Source: Nocardioides sp. (lineage in GTDB: Bacteria > Actinomycetota > Actinomycetes > Propionibacteriales > Nocardioidaceae). From it: a stretch of DNA of 64,000 nt. A model generated the notes under the pieces. It was given only the letters and a program-made list of their open reading frames with translations. It searched no databases and was not told the origin of the DNA. Both the position numbers and the translations under genes were made by a program. Shown here piece by piece: positions 41,205 to 49,685 of this stretch (its first letter is position 1; each line of letters opens with the position of its first letter). The stretch is from positions 25,877-89,876 of the forward strand of contig PBYI01000064.1 of the NCBI GenBank assembly GCA_002729525.1. Reading direction: 5' to 3'.

Positions 41205-42164
41205 ATGACGCCGGTGGCAGGGGCACTCGGGGACGACGCGGCGCGACGCGCCTCACGACGTACGACGGCCGCGGTCGCGGTGGGTGCCCTGGCCCTCGGC
41301 CTCGCCGCCTGCGGCCTGGGAGAGCCGATCCCGCCGAGTCCCACGCTCGACCCGCCCGTGATGACCAACACCGGCACGCCGCAGGCCGACGACGGCCTGG
41401 CACAGCAGCGGGTCGCCCGCGCCGTACGCCGGGTGGAGCAGGCCGGCAGTGGCCGACTGACCGTGCGCGCCCCGCTGGAGCAGGGCGCGTCGCTCGACGC
41501 GGACCTGCGCTACCGCCTGGACCCGCCGGCGTCCGAGGGGCTGGTCTCGACCGAGGTCGCCGGCGACACCGCGCAGCTCGACGTCCGCACGATCGGCGAC
41601 CGGGCCTGGCTGCGGGCCGACGTCGTGCTCGACGGTGAGGCCGGCGCCACCCCCTGCTGGATCGACTACACCCCCGTCGCCGACGACCCCGCGCTCGGCG
41701 CATCGATGCTCGCGCCGCCGGTCGGCGTACCGCCGGCGCTCGTCGCCCTGCTGTCCGCGACCGGCGAGCGGTCGCTCACCGCACGGCGGGTCGCGGGCAC
41801 GGTCGACCTGGTGCCGGTCCTGCAGGCCCTGAACTCCTCGCTCGTCGGCCTGTTCGGGCTGGACCGGACCGCGGCGGGTCGGGTGCCGGCGTCGTTCCTC
41901 TTCGCGACGGACGGCGCCTTGACCGGCTACACGGTCCAGCTGGCCCGGGTGCCGGACGCCGTGCGGGACGCCGGCGGCGACGGGGACGCCGCGGAGCGGC
42001 TGATGGCCGCGGTCATCGGCCAGCTGACCGTGCTGGTCGACGAGCTCGGCTCCGTCGTCGCGGTGGACCCGCCACCGGCGGACGAGGTCGTCGTGCTCAG
42101 CGACCTGGCCGACCTGCCCACGGTGATGGACGCCTGCGGGCAGCAGGATCCGGTCGGGGCCTGA
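41205..42164 (+). CDS. Secreted lipoprotein, LppX/LprAFG-like possible
   Basis: A 319-residue lipoprotein: basic N-terminus and a hydrophobic stretch ending in the lipobox LGLAAC (Cys about 40), a proline-rich linker (PIPPSPTLDPP), and an alpha+beta mature part with SGRLTVRAPLEQGASLDADLRYRLD. Two later cysteines (ATPCWIDY, MDACGQQ) may pair. It resembles the overall plan of actinobacterial LprG/LppX lipid carriers, but I see no decisive motif, so it is listed as unknown. ATG 41205 is used because MTPVAGALGDD then the basic stretch follow. It converges on the IclR gene with 12 bp between. Confidence 0.7.
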   Translation: MTPVAGALGDDAARRASRRTTAAVAVGALALGLAACGLGEPIPPSPTLDPPVMTNTGTPQADDGLAQQRVARAVRRVEQAGSGRLTVRAPLEQGASLDADLRYRLDPPASEGLVSTEVAGDTAQLDVRTIGDRAWLRADVVLDGEAGATPCWIDYTPVADDPALGASMLAPPVGVPPALVALLSATGERSLTARRVAGTVDLVPVLQALNSSLVGLFGLDRTAAGRVPASFLFATDGALTGYTVQLARVPDAVRDAGGDGDAAERLMAAVIGQLTVLVDELGSVVAVDPPPADEVVVLSDLADLPTVMDACGQQDPVGA

Positions 42165-42176
42165 CGGTCTCCCGGG

Positions 42177-42968
42177 TCAGCGCACCGTCGAGTGCTCGCG
42201 CTGGCTGGCCAGCTTGGCGCGCGCGCTGAGCAGCGTCTCGATGATGAAGTCCTCCCGGCCGTTGCCCAGCCGGCTGATCGGCACCGAGACGCTCATCGCG
42301 TCGTGCGTGGTGCGCCCGAACGGCAGGGTGACGCCGAAGCACCGGACGCCGAGGCAGCTCTCCTCGCTCTCGACGGCGTACCCCTGGGTGGCGGCCTCGT
42401 CGATGATCGTCAGCACGTCGGCCTTGCGCGTGGTGGTGTGCGGGGTCATGGCGTCGATCGAGTCGGGCACGAGCGCCTCGCGCACCTCCATCGGCTGCTC
42501 GGAGAGGATCGCGCGCCCCAGCGCGGTGGAGTACGCCGGCAGCCGGCGGCCGACGGCGGAGTGCATGCGCAGCGGGTGCGCCGACTCGCGCTTGGCGGTG
42601 TAGACCACGTCGGTGCCGTCGAGGCGGCCGAGGTGGACCGTCTCCTCGGTCGCGGCGGACACCTCGTCGAGCACCGGTGCGGCCTGGGCCAGCACGGCGT
42701 CGCCGTCGAGGTAGGCGGAGCTGACGACCAGCGCGTGGATCCCGAGCTTGTAGACCGTGCCGGTCGGGTCGGTCTCGAGCCAGCCCTTGACGACCATCGT
42801 CCGCACGAGCGCGTGCAGGCTGCTCTTGGGGATGCCCATGCGCTGGGAGAGCTGGAGCTGGGTGCCCGGTCCGCGGGCCGCGATCTCGTCCAGGAGGTCG
42901 AGTGCGCGCGCCGCCGACTTCACGGTCGCGGCGGGCGCGTCGCCCGGGGTCGTCGTCTGCTGGGACAT
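42177..42968 (-). CDS. IclR-family regulator (KdgR-like role)
   Basis: A 263-residue IclR protein: winged helix at about 17-80 (LQLSQRMGIPKSSLHALVRTMV) and the IclR effector domain (EETVHLGRLDGTDVVYTAKRE, YSTALGRAILSEQP, ESCLGVRCFGVTLPFG). IclR members in uronate clusters (KdgR) sense KDG. ATG 42968 has AGGAGG about 11 bases upstream. It lies divergent from KduI and its own promoter carries a copy of the 16-bp element (43035-43050). Five more copies occur across 16 kb on the promoters of uronate, oxidase, tautomerase and copper genes. Binding is inferred from location and symmetry. Confidence 0.9.
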   Translation of the reverse strand: MSQQTTTPGDAPAATVKSAARALDLLDEIAARGPGTQLQLSQRMGIPKSSLHALVRTMVVKGWLETDPTGTVYKLGIHALVVSSAYLDGDAVLAQAAPVLDEVSAATEETVHLGRLDGTDVVYTAKRESAHPLRMHSAVGRRLPAYSTALGRAILSEQPMEVREALVPDSIDAMTPHTTTRKADVLTIIDEAATQGYAVESEESCLGVRCFGVTLPFGRTTHDAMSVSVPISRLGNGREDFIIETLLSARAKLASQREHSTVR

Positions 42969-43034
42969 GGGGGAGGCCGCCTCCTGGGGGTGGTCGCGGT
43001 CGAAGGTGTCCGCGTGTCGCAGCCTACGGCACTC

Positions 43035-43050
43035 ATTCACATATAGAAAC
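43035..43050 (+). promoter_or_regulatory. 16-bp IclR-type operator, copy 1 (autoregulation)
   Basis: ATTCACATATAGAAAC, matching RTTCACRWANNSGRAC except at one base. It overlaps TATATG on the minus strand, a probable -10 for the IclR gene. Confidence 0.65.
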
Positions 43051-43063
43051 TGGCTTCGGCCTA

Positions 43064-43092
43064 TTGACCGTGATGTGAACCACAGATACGTT
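43064..43092 (+). promoter_or_regulatory. Promoter of the kdu operon
   Basis: TTGACC (43064-43069), 17 bp, TACGTT (43087-43092). The leader to GTG 43156 is about 55 bases and begins inside operator copy 2. Confidence 0.65.
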
Positions 43093-43099
43093 CTTCTCA

Positions 43100-43115
43100 A
43101 TTCACATAGACGAAC
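43100..43115 (+). promoter_or_regulatory. 16-bp IclR-type operator, copy 2
   Basis: ATTCACATAGACGAAC lies at the transcription start of the kdu promoter (about +1 to +16), a position that favours repression. A half copy GTTCAC follows at 43119. Confidence 0.72.
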
Positions 43116-43155
43116 GCAGTTCACAAGAACAGTTCATGAGCACGAGGAGCCCCGC

Positions 43156-43971
43156 GTGATCCAGGTACGACATTCAGCATCACCCACGAGTGCCGAGACC
43201 GCGACCACCGCGGACCTGCGTCGCGACTTCCTCGTCCAGGACCTCTTCGCCGAGGGCGAGGTGCACGGCGTCTACACCCACGACGACCGGATGGTCCTCG
43301 GGGGCGCCGTGCCCGGCACCGGCCAGCTCGACCTGCCCGCCTGGGACGTGCTCGGTGCCTCCTCCCACCTCGAGCGCCGCGAGCTCGGCGTCATCAACGT
43401 CGGCCAGTCCGGCCACCTCCTGGTCGACGGCGAGAAGCACGAGCTCGACCACCTCGACGCCATGTACGTCGGCCGCGGCAGCGAGGTCTCCTTCGCCGGC
43501 GCCGACGCCGCCTTCTACTTCGTCTCCGCCCCGGCGCACGCGACGTACCCCTCGGTGCGGCTCAGCCACGGCGAGGTCGAGCCGCTCGCCCTGGGCGAGC
43601 CCGCCTGCGCCAACGAGCGCAGCCTCTACCGCTACGCCTGGGGCGAGGAGCTGGAGACCGCGGTGCTCCAGTTCGGTGTCACCGTCATCTCCGAGGGCTC
43701 GGTCTGGAACCCCTTCCCGCCGCACCTGCACGACCGGCGCACCGAGGTCTACCTGTACGTCGACCTCGAGGACGACGACCGCGTCTTCCACCTCATGGGC
43801 CAGCCGGGCGCCACCCGTCACCTCGTCGTGCGCAACCGCGAGGCCGTCATCTCCCCGCCGTGGTCCATCCACTCCGGCGCCGCCACCGGCTCCTACGCCT
43901 TCATCTGGGCGATGGCCGGCGAGAACAACGCCTACACCGACCTCCAGCAGGTCCCCCTGGAGGCGCTGTGA
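43156..43971 (+). CDS. kduI: 5-dehydro-4-deoxy-D-glucuronate isomerase
   Basis: A 271-residue cupin of the KduI family: VGRGSEVSFAG core strand and the metal motif HLHDRRTEVYLYVD in the second barrel, with WSIHSGAATGSYAFIWAM near the end. KduI converts 5-keto-4-deoxyuronate to 2,5-diketo-3-deoxygluconate. GTG 43156 has GAGGAGC upstream. It heads the operon directly downstream of the TTGACC/TACGTT promoter and overlaps KduD by four bases. Usual family length is 275-280, so this is complete. Its substrate normally comes from polysaccharide-lyase products, yet no lyase is encoded in the window. Confidence 0.93.
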   Translation: MIQVRHSASPTSAETATTADLRRDFLVQDLFAEGEVHGVYTHDDRMVLGGAVPGTGQLDLPAWDVLGASSHLERRELGVINVGQSGHLLVDGEKHELDHLDAMYVGRGSEVSFAGADAAFYFVSAPAHATYPSVRLSHGEVEPLALGEPACANERSLYRYAWGEELETAVLQFGVTVISEGSVWNPFPPHLHDRRTEVYLYVDLEDDDRVFHLMGQPGATRHLVVRNREAVISPPWSIHSGAATGSYAFIWAMAGENNAYTDLQQVPLEAL

Positions 43972-44747
43972 GCACCGCGACCGCCACCGAGCGTCGTACG
44001 CCGTTCGACCTCACCGGCCGCCGCGCCGTCGTCACCGGCGCCGGCCGCGGTCTCGGCCAGGGCGTGGCGATGGGCCTCGCCGAGGCCGGCGCCGACCTGG
44101 TGCTGCTCGGCCTGCCCGACAGCCAGGACGAGACCCGCGCGATGATCAGCGACCTGGGTCGCGACGTGGAGGTCGTCGACCTCGACGTCTCCGACCACGA
44201 CGCGATCACCGGCGCCTGCGACCGGGCGCTGGCCGGCGGCCCCGTCGACATCCTGGTCAACAACGCCGGCATCATCGACCGCCACGACACCGTCGACGTC
44301 ACCCCCGAGTCGTGGAACCGGGTGCTCGACATCAACCTCAGCGGGCTGTTCTTCCTGACCCAGCAGCTCGGCCGCCCCATGGTCGAGCGCGGCCACGGCA
44401 AGATCATCAGCGTCGCGAGCCTGCTGGCCTTCCAGGGCGGCATCCGGGTGATCTCCTACGCCACCGCCAAGCACGGCGTCGCCGGCATCACCAAGGCCCT
44501 CGCCAACGAGTGGGGCGCCCACGGCGTCCAGGTCAACGCCATCGCTCCCGGCTACATGGCCACCGACAACACCGCCGCGCTGCGCGCGGACCCGCAGCGT
44601 GCCGAGGAGATCCTCGGCCGCATCCCCGCCGGACGCTGGGGCACGCCCCACGACGTCGCCGGCGCCGCCGTCTTCCTGGCCTCCCCGGCCGCCGACTACG
44701 TCAACGGCCACGTCCTGGTCGTCGACGGCGGCTGGATGGCGCGCTGA
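43968..44747 (+). CDS. kduD: 2-dehydro-3-deoxy-D-gluconate 5-dehydrogenase
   Basis: A 259-residue classical SDR: TGAGRGLG, NNAGIIDRHD (the KduD-characteristic RHD after NNAG), catalytic Ser in SVASLLAFQGG, Tyr/Lys in YATAKHG, and PGYMATDNT, all typical of KduD. It reduces 2,5-diketo-3-deoxygluconate to KDG. GTG overlaps the KduI stop. The FQGG and PGYMATDNT stretches separate it from general SDRs. Next is a 191-bp gap before the ABC binding-protein gene, with no clear terminator, so the transcript may continue. Confidence 0.93.
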   Translation: MSTATATERRTPFDLTGRRAVVTGAGRGLGQGVAMGLAEAGADLVLLGLPDSQDETRAMISDLGRDVEVVDLDVSDHDAITGACDRALAGGPVDILVNNAGIIDRHDTVDVTPESWNRVLDINLSGLFFLTQQLGRPMVERGHGKIISVASLLAFQGGIRVISYATAKHGVAGITKALANEWGAHGVQVNAIAPGYMATDNTAALRADPQRAEEILGRIPAGRWGTPHDVAGAAVFLASPAADYVNGHVLVVDGGWMAR

Positions 44748-44821
44748 GGCCCCCGGGCCCGGCAGCCGCCACCCACCGCCACACCTGACACACCCCGTCC
44801 ACCCGTCCGACCACCGACCAC

Positions 44822-44857
44822 GTTCCACCGGTTCCACCCGTTCCACCCGCTCCGCCG
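44822..44857 (+). repeat. Short tandem GTTCCACC repeat in the kduD-SBP gap
   Basis: GTTCCACCG, GTTCCACCC, GTTCCACCC and a degenerate GCTCCGCCG are in tandem (9-bp unit). The rest of the 191-bp gap has no gene. Its role is unknown; it may merely be slippage. Confidence 0.55.
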
Positions 44858-44938
44858 CTCGGGGGCACAGCACCACCACTGAGAACTACCGCCGGCCGTG
44901 CCGGCACCACGAGTCACTGAGAGATCGAGGATCGAACG

Positions 44939-46024
44939 ATGAAGTTCACGTCACGCCCCGCCGCCGTCCTGCTGGGGCTCTCCGTCGCCGCCGTCGCCCT
45001 CACGGGCTGCAGCGAGACCTCCACCGCCAGCGGCGGCTCGGCCGCCGAGGCCGGCAGCTGCGACCCCGCCGACGTCACCCTGGTCGGCCAGGTCCGCAAC
45101 GAGTCCAACCCCTACGAGGCCTCCTGGCTGGACGGCGGCGACGCCTTCGCCGAGTCCGTCGGCCTGGAGCAGCAGCGCCTCACCTACGACGGCGAGTCCA
45201 CCAAGCAGCAGGAGCAGATCCGCCAGGTGCTCGCCGGCGACACCAGCTGCCTGGTGCTCAACGTCCTGCCCAACGGCGACGCCGACACCGCGCCGATCGT
45301 CAACGGCGCCGACGAGGCCGGCGCCTACCTGGTCACCCAGTGGAACAAGCCGGCCGACCTGAGCCCGCTCGACCACGACCGCTGGATCGCCCACCTGACC
45401 TACAACGGCGAGGAGTCCGGCAAGCAGATCGGCGACGCGCTCGCGGAGGCCATCGGTGGCGAGGGTGGCATCATCGCCCTCCAGGGCGTCCTCGACACCG
45501 CGGCCGCCAAGGACCGGTTCGCCGGCCTGGAGGCCTCGCTGGCCGAGAACACCGGCATGGAGCTCCTCGACGAGCAGACCGCCAACTTCTCCCGTCAGGA
45601 GGCGCTCACGGTCACCAAGACCCTGCTCACCAAGCACGGTGACGCGGTCAAGGGCATCTGGACCGCCAACGACGACATGGCCCTCGGCGCCCTCGAGGCC
45701 CTCGAGCAGGCCGGGCGCGACGACGTCGCCGTCGTCGGGATCGACGCCGTGCCGGACGCGCTCACCGCGATCGGCGACGGCCGGATGACGGCCACCGTCT
45801 CCAGCGACGGCCCCTGGCAGGGCGGCATCGGTCTGGCCATGGGCTACTGCGTGGCCACCGGCGAGCTGTCGATGGACGACGTCGCCGACGAGGACCGCGC
45901 GTTCTACGCCGAGCAGTTCCTCATCACCGACGACAACGTCGACGAGTTCGTGAACCCGGAGATCGACCTGGCCGACTTCGAGTGCGACAACGTCTTCGAC
46001 CGCGTGGCTGGTCCGCTGTCGTGA
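44939..46024 (+). CDS. Sugar ABC transporter substrate-binding lipoprotein
   Basis: A 361-residue lipoprotein: signal peptide with lipobox VALTGC, mature part a periplasmic-binding-protein-like I (ribose-type) fold (VRNESNPYEASWLDGGDAFA, GEGGIIALQGVLDTAAAKDR, KGIWTANDDMALGALEALEQ, VVGIDAVPDALTAIGDG). The double aromatic-poor pocket is compatible with a charged or deoxy sugar. ATG 44939 has GAGG/GAUC-like signal upstream. It overlaps the permease by GTGA. Position in the kdu operon suggests it binds a uronate or its oxidised derivative. Confidence 0.9.
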   Translation: MKFTSRPAAVLLGLSVAAVALTGCSETSTASGGSAAEAGSCDPADVTLVGQVRNESNPYEASWLDGGDAFAESVGLEQQRLTYDGESTKQQEQIRQVLAGDTSCLVLNVLPNGDADTAPIVNGADEAGAYLVTQWNKPADLSPLDHDRWIAHLTYNGEESGKQIGDALAEAIGGEGGIIALQGVLDTAAAKDRFAGLEASLAENTGMELLDEQTANFSRQEALTVTKTLLTKHGDAVKGIWTANDDMALGALEALEQAGRDDVAVVGIDAVPDALTAIGDGRMTATVSSDGPWQGGIGLAMGYCVATGELSMDDVADEDRAFYAEQFLITDDNVDEFVNPEIDLADFECDNVFDRVAGPLS

Positions 46025-47028
46025 CCATGACATCTCCCGCCGAGGACGTCGTCTCGGCGCGCCCCCGGCCTCGGCGGGGGGTGTCGCTGAGGAACGCCGG
46101 ACCCGGGCTCGCGCTCGCAGCCGCCGTCGTCCTCTTCTCGCTGCTCAGCCCGCAGTTCCGCACCACGGCCAACCTGGCCAACGTGCTCGACGCGGCCGCC
46201 GTGCTCGCCGTGGTCACGTGCGGGGTCACCTTCGTGCTCCTCATGGGCTCGATCGACCTCTCCGCGACCGGCGTGATCGCCGCCTCCGCGATCGCGGTGG
46301 CGCTGCTGGTGGAGAACAACCGCAACGACAGCGACCTCGGGTACGTCGGCATCCTGCTCGCCGTGCTGCTCGGGGCCGGGCTCGGCGGGCTGAGCGGACT
46401 GCTCCTCGTCGCCCTCAAGGTGCCGTCGTTCATGACGACCCTCGGGGTCTCAGCGATCGGGCTCGGTGTCGCGACGCTGATGTTCAACGGCGTGCAGCCG
46501 AACATCTCAGACGCCGCGCTCGAGGCCTGGGCGACCGACCGGTTCCTCGGGCTCACGCTGCTGACGTGGATCGCGGCCGCCTGCGTCCTGGCCGGCTGGA
46601 GCATCCAGCGCTGGACCCGGCTGGGGCGCTACGCCTACGCCATCGGCGGCGCCGAGGAGGTGCTCGCGCTCTCCGGGGTGCGGGTGGCGCCGTACAAGGT
46701 CGCCGTCTTCACCCTCGCCGGGGCCTTCTACGGCCTCGGCGGGGTGATGGTGACCAGCCAGCTCGGAGCGGGACTGGTGCAGGCCGGCAGCGGCTACACC
46801 TTCTCCTCCATCACCGCCGCCGTCGTCGGCGGCACCCTGCTCACCGGTGGTCGCGGCGGCGTCCTGCACTCCGCCGTCGGCGTGCTGCTGATCGTCGTGC
46901 TCACTAACGGCCTCGTGCAGGTGGGGGTCAGCCCCTACTGGCAGGGGGGCGTGCAGGGACTCATCGTCGTCGTCGCCGTCGCGGCCGCCGCGCTGCCGCT
47001 GCGGCACAGGAACCAGGTGGTCAAGTGA
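46021..47028 (+). CDS. Sugar ABC transporter permease 1
   Basis: A 335-residue ribose-type (BPD_transp_2) permease: the GSIDLSATGVIAASA signature after the third helix, SFMTTLGVSAIGLGVATL, the cytoplasmic IGGAEEVLALSGVRV EAA-like loop, and GTLLTGGRGGVLHSAVG. About nine helices. GTG overlaps the SBP stop. A second permease follows the ATPase, so the membrane part is a heterodimer, as in some RbsC-like pairs. It ends overlapping the ATPase gene by GTGA. Confidence 0.92.
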   Translation: MTMTSPAEDVVSARPRPRRGVSLRNAGPGLALAAAVVLFSLLSPQFRTTANLANVLDAAAVLAVVTCGVTFVLLMGSIDLSATGVIAASAIAVALLVENNRNDSDLGYVGILLAVLLGAGLGGLSGLLLVALKVPSFMTTLGVSAIGLGVATLMFNGVQPNISDAALEAWATDRFLGLTLLTWIAAACVLAGWSIQRWTRLGRYAYAIGGAEEVLALSGVRVAPYKVAVFTLAGAFYGLGGVMVTSQLGAGLVQAGSGYTFSSITAAVVGGTLLTGGRGGVLHSAVGVLLIVVLTNGLVQVGVSPYWQGGVQGLIVVVAVAAAALPLRHRNQVVK

Positions 47029-48587
47029 GTGCCGAGCTCGTCACCCAGCCCGTCGTCGAGCGGGTGCCCGAGGTGCCCGCCCTCGAGGTGCGCGGCCTGG
47101 TGAAGCACTACCCGGGGGTCAAGGCGCTCGACGGCGTCGACTTCCACGTCAAGCAGCACGAGGTGCTCGGGCTCGCCGGCGAGAACGGTGCCGGCAAGTC
47201 GACGCTCCTCAAGGCGCTCGTCGGCCTGGTCAAGCCCGACGCCGGCGACATCTACCTGCGCGGCGAGAAGGTCCGGCTGCGCAGCGTCGTCGACGCCGCC
47301 GACCACGGCATCGGGATGGTCTTCCAGGAGCAGTCGCTGGTGCCGAACCTGACCGCGGCGGAGAACATCGTGCTCGGCAGCGAGGGCCCCGGCGTACGGC
47401 GTGGGCTCTACCGCTGGGACACGATGCGTCGCCTCGCCCAGGAGCAGCTCGACAAGATCGACTCCTCGATCGACCCGCTCGCACGCACCGACTCGCTCAG
47501 CTTCGCCGACCGGCAGATGGTCGAGATCGCCAAGGTGCTCCGCATCGAGCAGCGCACCAACGTCGCGCCCGTCATCATCCTCGACGAGCCGACCTCGGTG
47601 CTGGAGTCGGAGGAGGTCGAGACCCTCTTCACCCAGGTACGCCGGCTGCGCGAGTTCGCCTCCGTCGTCTTCGTGTCGCACCGCCTCGACGAGGTGCTCG
47701 ACGTCTGCGACCGGGTGGCCGTCCTGCGCGGCGGCCAGTCGGTCGGTGAGGTGCCCACCAAGGGCGCGGTGCCGGCCGACCTGCACCGGATGATGATCGG
47801 CTCCACCGGGTCCGACGACCACTACCACGAGAACCTCTGCGAGGACGCCGGCTCCGGCCGGCCCGAGCGGCTCGAGGTCCGCGGCCTCACCGGCAGCACG
47901 TTCCGCGACGTCGACCTCGACATCGCCGCCGGCGAGGTGCTCGCCATCGTCGGCGTGCACGGCTCCGGCCGTGAGGACGTGTGCCGGGCGCTCTTCGGGG
48001 CCGAGGAGATCGCCGCCGGCGAGGTGCGCCTCGACGGCGAGCGGCTCGACCTCGGGGGCACCCGGGCGGCCTGCGCCGCGGGCATCGGCTACGTGCCGGC
48101 CGAGCGCAAGATCGAGGGCATGGTCGGGCCGATGTCGGTCGCCGACAACATGACCCTGACCAAGCAGGGGGTCCGCTGCGTCGGCCCGCTCGTCGTGCCC
48201 GCCAAGCAGGCCAGCCTGGTCGACCGCTGGATCGAGCGGCTCTCCATCCGTACGCCGGGCCGGGGCACCGCCATCCAGCGGCTCTCCGGCGGCAACCAGC
48301 AGAAGGTCGTGCTCGCCCGGTGGCTCGTCGCCGCCGACATCCGCCTGCTGCTGCTCGACCACCCGACCCGCGGGCTCGACATCGGCGCCCGCTCGGAGGT
48401 CTACCGCCTGATGCGCGAGCTCGCGAGCACCGGCGTCGCCACTCTCCTGCTCGCCGACAGCCTCGAGGAGGCCATCGGCATGGCCGACCGGATCGTCGTG
48501 ATGAGCGACGGCCGCATCGTCTCCGAGGTCGCCTGCCCCGCGGGCGACAAACCCACCCCGCTCGACCTGGTCAAGGAGATGGTGTGA
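47025..48587 (+). CDS. Sugar ABC transporter ATP-binding protein (double domain)
   Basis: A 520-residue RbsA-class ATPase: first Walker A GENGAGKSTLLKAL, Q-loop VFQEQSLVPN, Walker B VIILDEPTSVLESEE; second domain with a degenerate GSGREDVCRA P-loop, signature LSGGNQQKVVLARWL, and RLLLLDHPTRGLDIG. The catalytic Glu of the second Walker B is replaced by His (LDHPTRG), a deviation common in this class. Overlaps both neighbours by four bases. It energises uptake of the sugar bound by the SBP. Confidence 0.93.
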   Translation: MSAELVTQPVVERVPEVPALEVRGLVKHYPGVKALDGVDFHVKQHEVLGLAGENGAGKSTLLKALVGLVKPDAGDIYLRGEKVRLRSVVDAADHGIGMVFQEQSLVPNLTAAENIVLGSEGPGVRRGLYRWDTMRRLAQEQLDKIDSSIDPLARTDSLSFADRQMVEIAKVLRIEQRTNVAPVIILDEPTSVLESEEVETLFTQVRRLREFASVVFVSHRLDEVLDVCDRVAVLRGGQSVGEVPTKGAVPADLHRMMIGSTGSDDHYHENLCEDAGSGRPERLEVRGLTGSTFRDVDLDIAAGEVLAIVGVHGSGREDVCRALFGAEEIAAGEVRLDGERLDLGGTRAACAAGIGYVPAERKIEGMVGPMSVADNMTLTKQGVRCVGPLVVPAKQASLVDRWIERLSIRTPGRGTAIQRLSGGNQQKVVLARWLVAADIRLLLLDHPTRGLDIGARSEVYRLMRELASTGVATLLLADSLEEAIGMADRIVVMSDGRIVSEVACPAGDKPTPLDLVKEMV

Positions 48588-49576
48588 GCACCCCCGTCGT
48601 CACCAAGCCCGCCTCCGACGCGGCGGTCGCCCGCGGTCCGCGCGCGTCCGAGCGCGTCGCGTCGTTCATGCCGGTGATCGCGCTGGTCGCGCTGGTCGCC
48701 GCGCTCGCCGGGGCCGACCCCGGCTTCCTCACCGAGCGCAGCCTCGTCGCGGTCGCCAACACCGCCGCCCCGCTGGCGGTGCTCGCCTGCGGTGCCACGC
48801 TGGTCGTGCTGTGCGGCGGCATCGACCTGTCCATCGCCGCGATGTGCTCGCTGTCCAGCGTGCTGCTCGCGCTGTGGCTGCCCGACCTCGGCGGCCTCAC
48901 GGCGTTCGCGGTCGTGGGGGTCGCCGGAGCGGTCGGCGCGCTGCAGGGCCTGGTCCACGTGTTCTTCCGGATCCCGTCGTTCGTGGTGACCCTCGGCGGC
49001 ATGTCGATCTTCTCCGCGGTCGCCCTGGTCGTCTCGAACGCCGGCACCGTCCCGGTGGTCGACAACGGCCCGATCCGCTGGGCCAACATGTACGTCGCCG
49101 GGCGGGTGCCGACCAGCGTCGTGGTGGCCGTCGGCCTGATCGCGGCGATCGCTCTGGTCGTGCGGCTCACCCCGATCGACAGCTGCCTCAAGGCGACCGG
49201 CTACTCCGAGTCGGCCGCGCGTCTGGCCGGCATCCACGTCGACCTGGTCAAGATCGGCGCCTTCGCCGCGTCCGGCGCGTGCGCCGGCCTGGCCGCGGTG
49301 CTGCTCGTGTCGCGCAACTTCAGCGGCAGCCCGACCATGGCCGACTCGCTCCTGCTCCCGGCCGTCGCCGCGATCGTCGTCGGCGGCACCGCCATCACCG
49401 GGGGCCACGGCGGGGTCTGGCGCACGCTCGCCGGCGCCCTCGTGGTCACCCTGCTGCGGGTGGGCCTCTCCACCGTCGGCGTGCCCTCGGCGTACGAGCA
49501 GATCCTCTACGGCACGGTCATCGTCCTCGCCGTCGCGCTCACCCTCGACCGCTCGAAGGTGCTGACCATCAAGTAG
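48584..49576 (+). CDS. Sugar ABC transporter permease 2
   Basis: A 330-residue ribose-type permease with the GGIDLSIAAMCSLSS signature, IPSFVVTLGGMSIFSAVAL, cytoplasmic ATGYSESAARLAGIHV loop, and GGTAITGGHGGVWRT. It pairs with the permease at 46021 to form the heterodimer. GTG overlaps the ATPase stop by four bases. The gene ends 109 bp before the ALDH gene; the gap contains a hairpin (49622-49638), so the downstream genes may be expressed at a lower level. Confidence 0.92.
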   Translation: MSTPVVTKPASDAAVARGPRASERVASFMPVIALVALVAALAGADPGFLTERSLVAVANTAAPLAVLACGATLVVLCGGIDLSIAAMCSLSSVLLALWLPDLGGLTAFAVVGVAGAVGALQGLVHVFFRIPSFVVTLGGMSIFSAVALVVSNAGTVPVVDNGPIRWANMYVAGRVPTSVVVAVGLIAAIALVVRLTPIDSCLKATGYSESAARLAGIHVDLVKIGAFAASGACAGLAAVLLVSRNFSGSPTMADSLLLPAVAAIVVGGTAITGGHGGVWRTLAGALVVTLLRVGLSTVGVPSAYEQILYGTVIVLAVALTLDRSKVLTIK

Positions 49577-49621
49577 CGCCTCCCAGCCCGCACCCGAACC
49601 CGAACCCGCAACCGCACAGAC

Positions 49622-49638
49622 GCCCGGCGCCGCCGGGC
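49622..49638 (+). terminator. Short hairpin in the permease-ALDH gap
   Basis: GCCCGGC-GCC-GCCGGGC is a perfect 7-bp stem with a 3-base loop. With no T-run it is probably an attenuating or mRNA-stabilising hairpin inside the operon rather than a full stop. Confidence 0.4.
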
Positions 49639-49685
49639 ACCGCACCCGGGGTCAGCCCCGGACACAGGAAGGCACCACCGTCACC

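Noticed and set aside
43119..43134. Possible seventh IclR site GTTCACAAGAACAGTT, and a half site at 59039
   Set aside because: Only the left half matches; counted as half sites, not full operators.
44822..44857. Short GTTCCACC repeats considered as a regulatory element
   Set aside because: Simple slippage is enough to explain them and no symmetry or promoter relation is seen.
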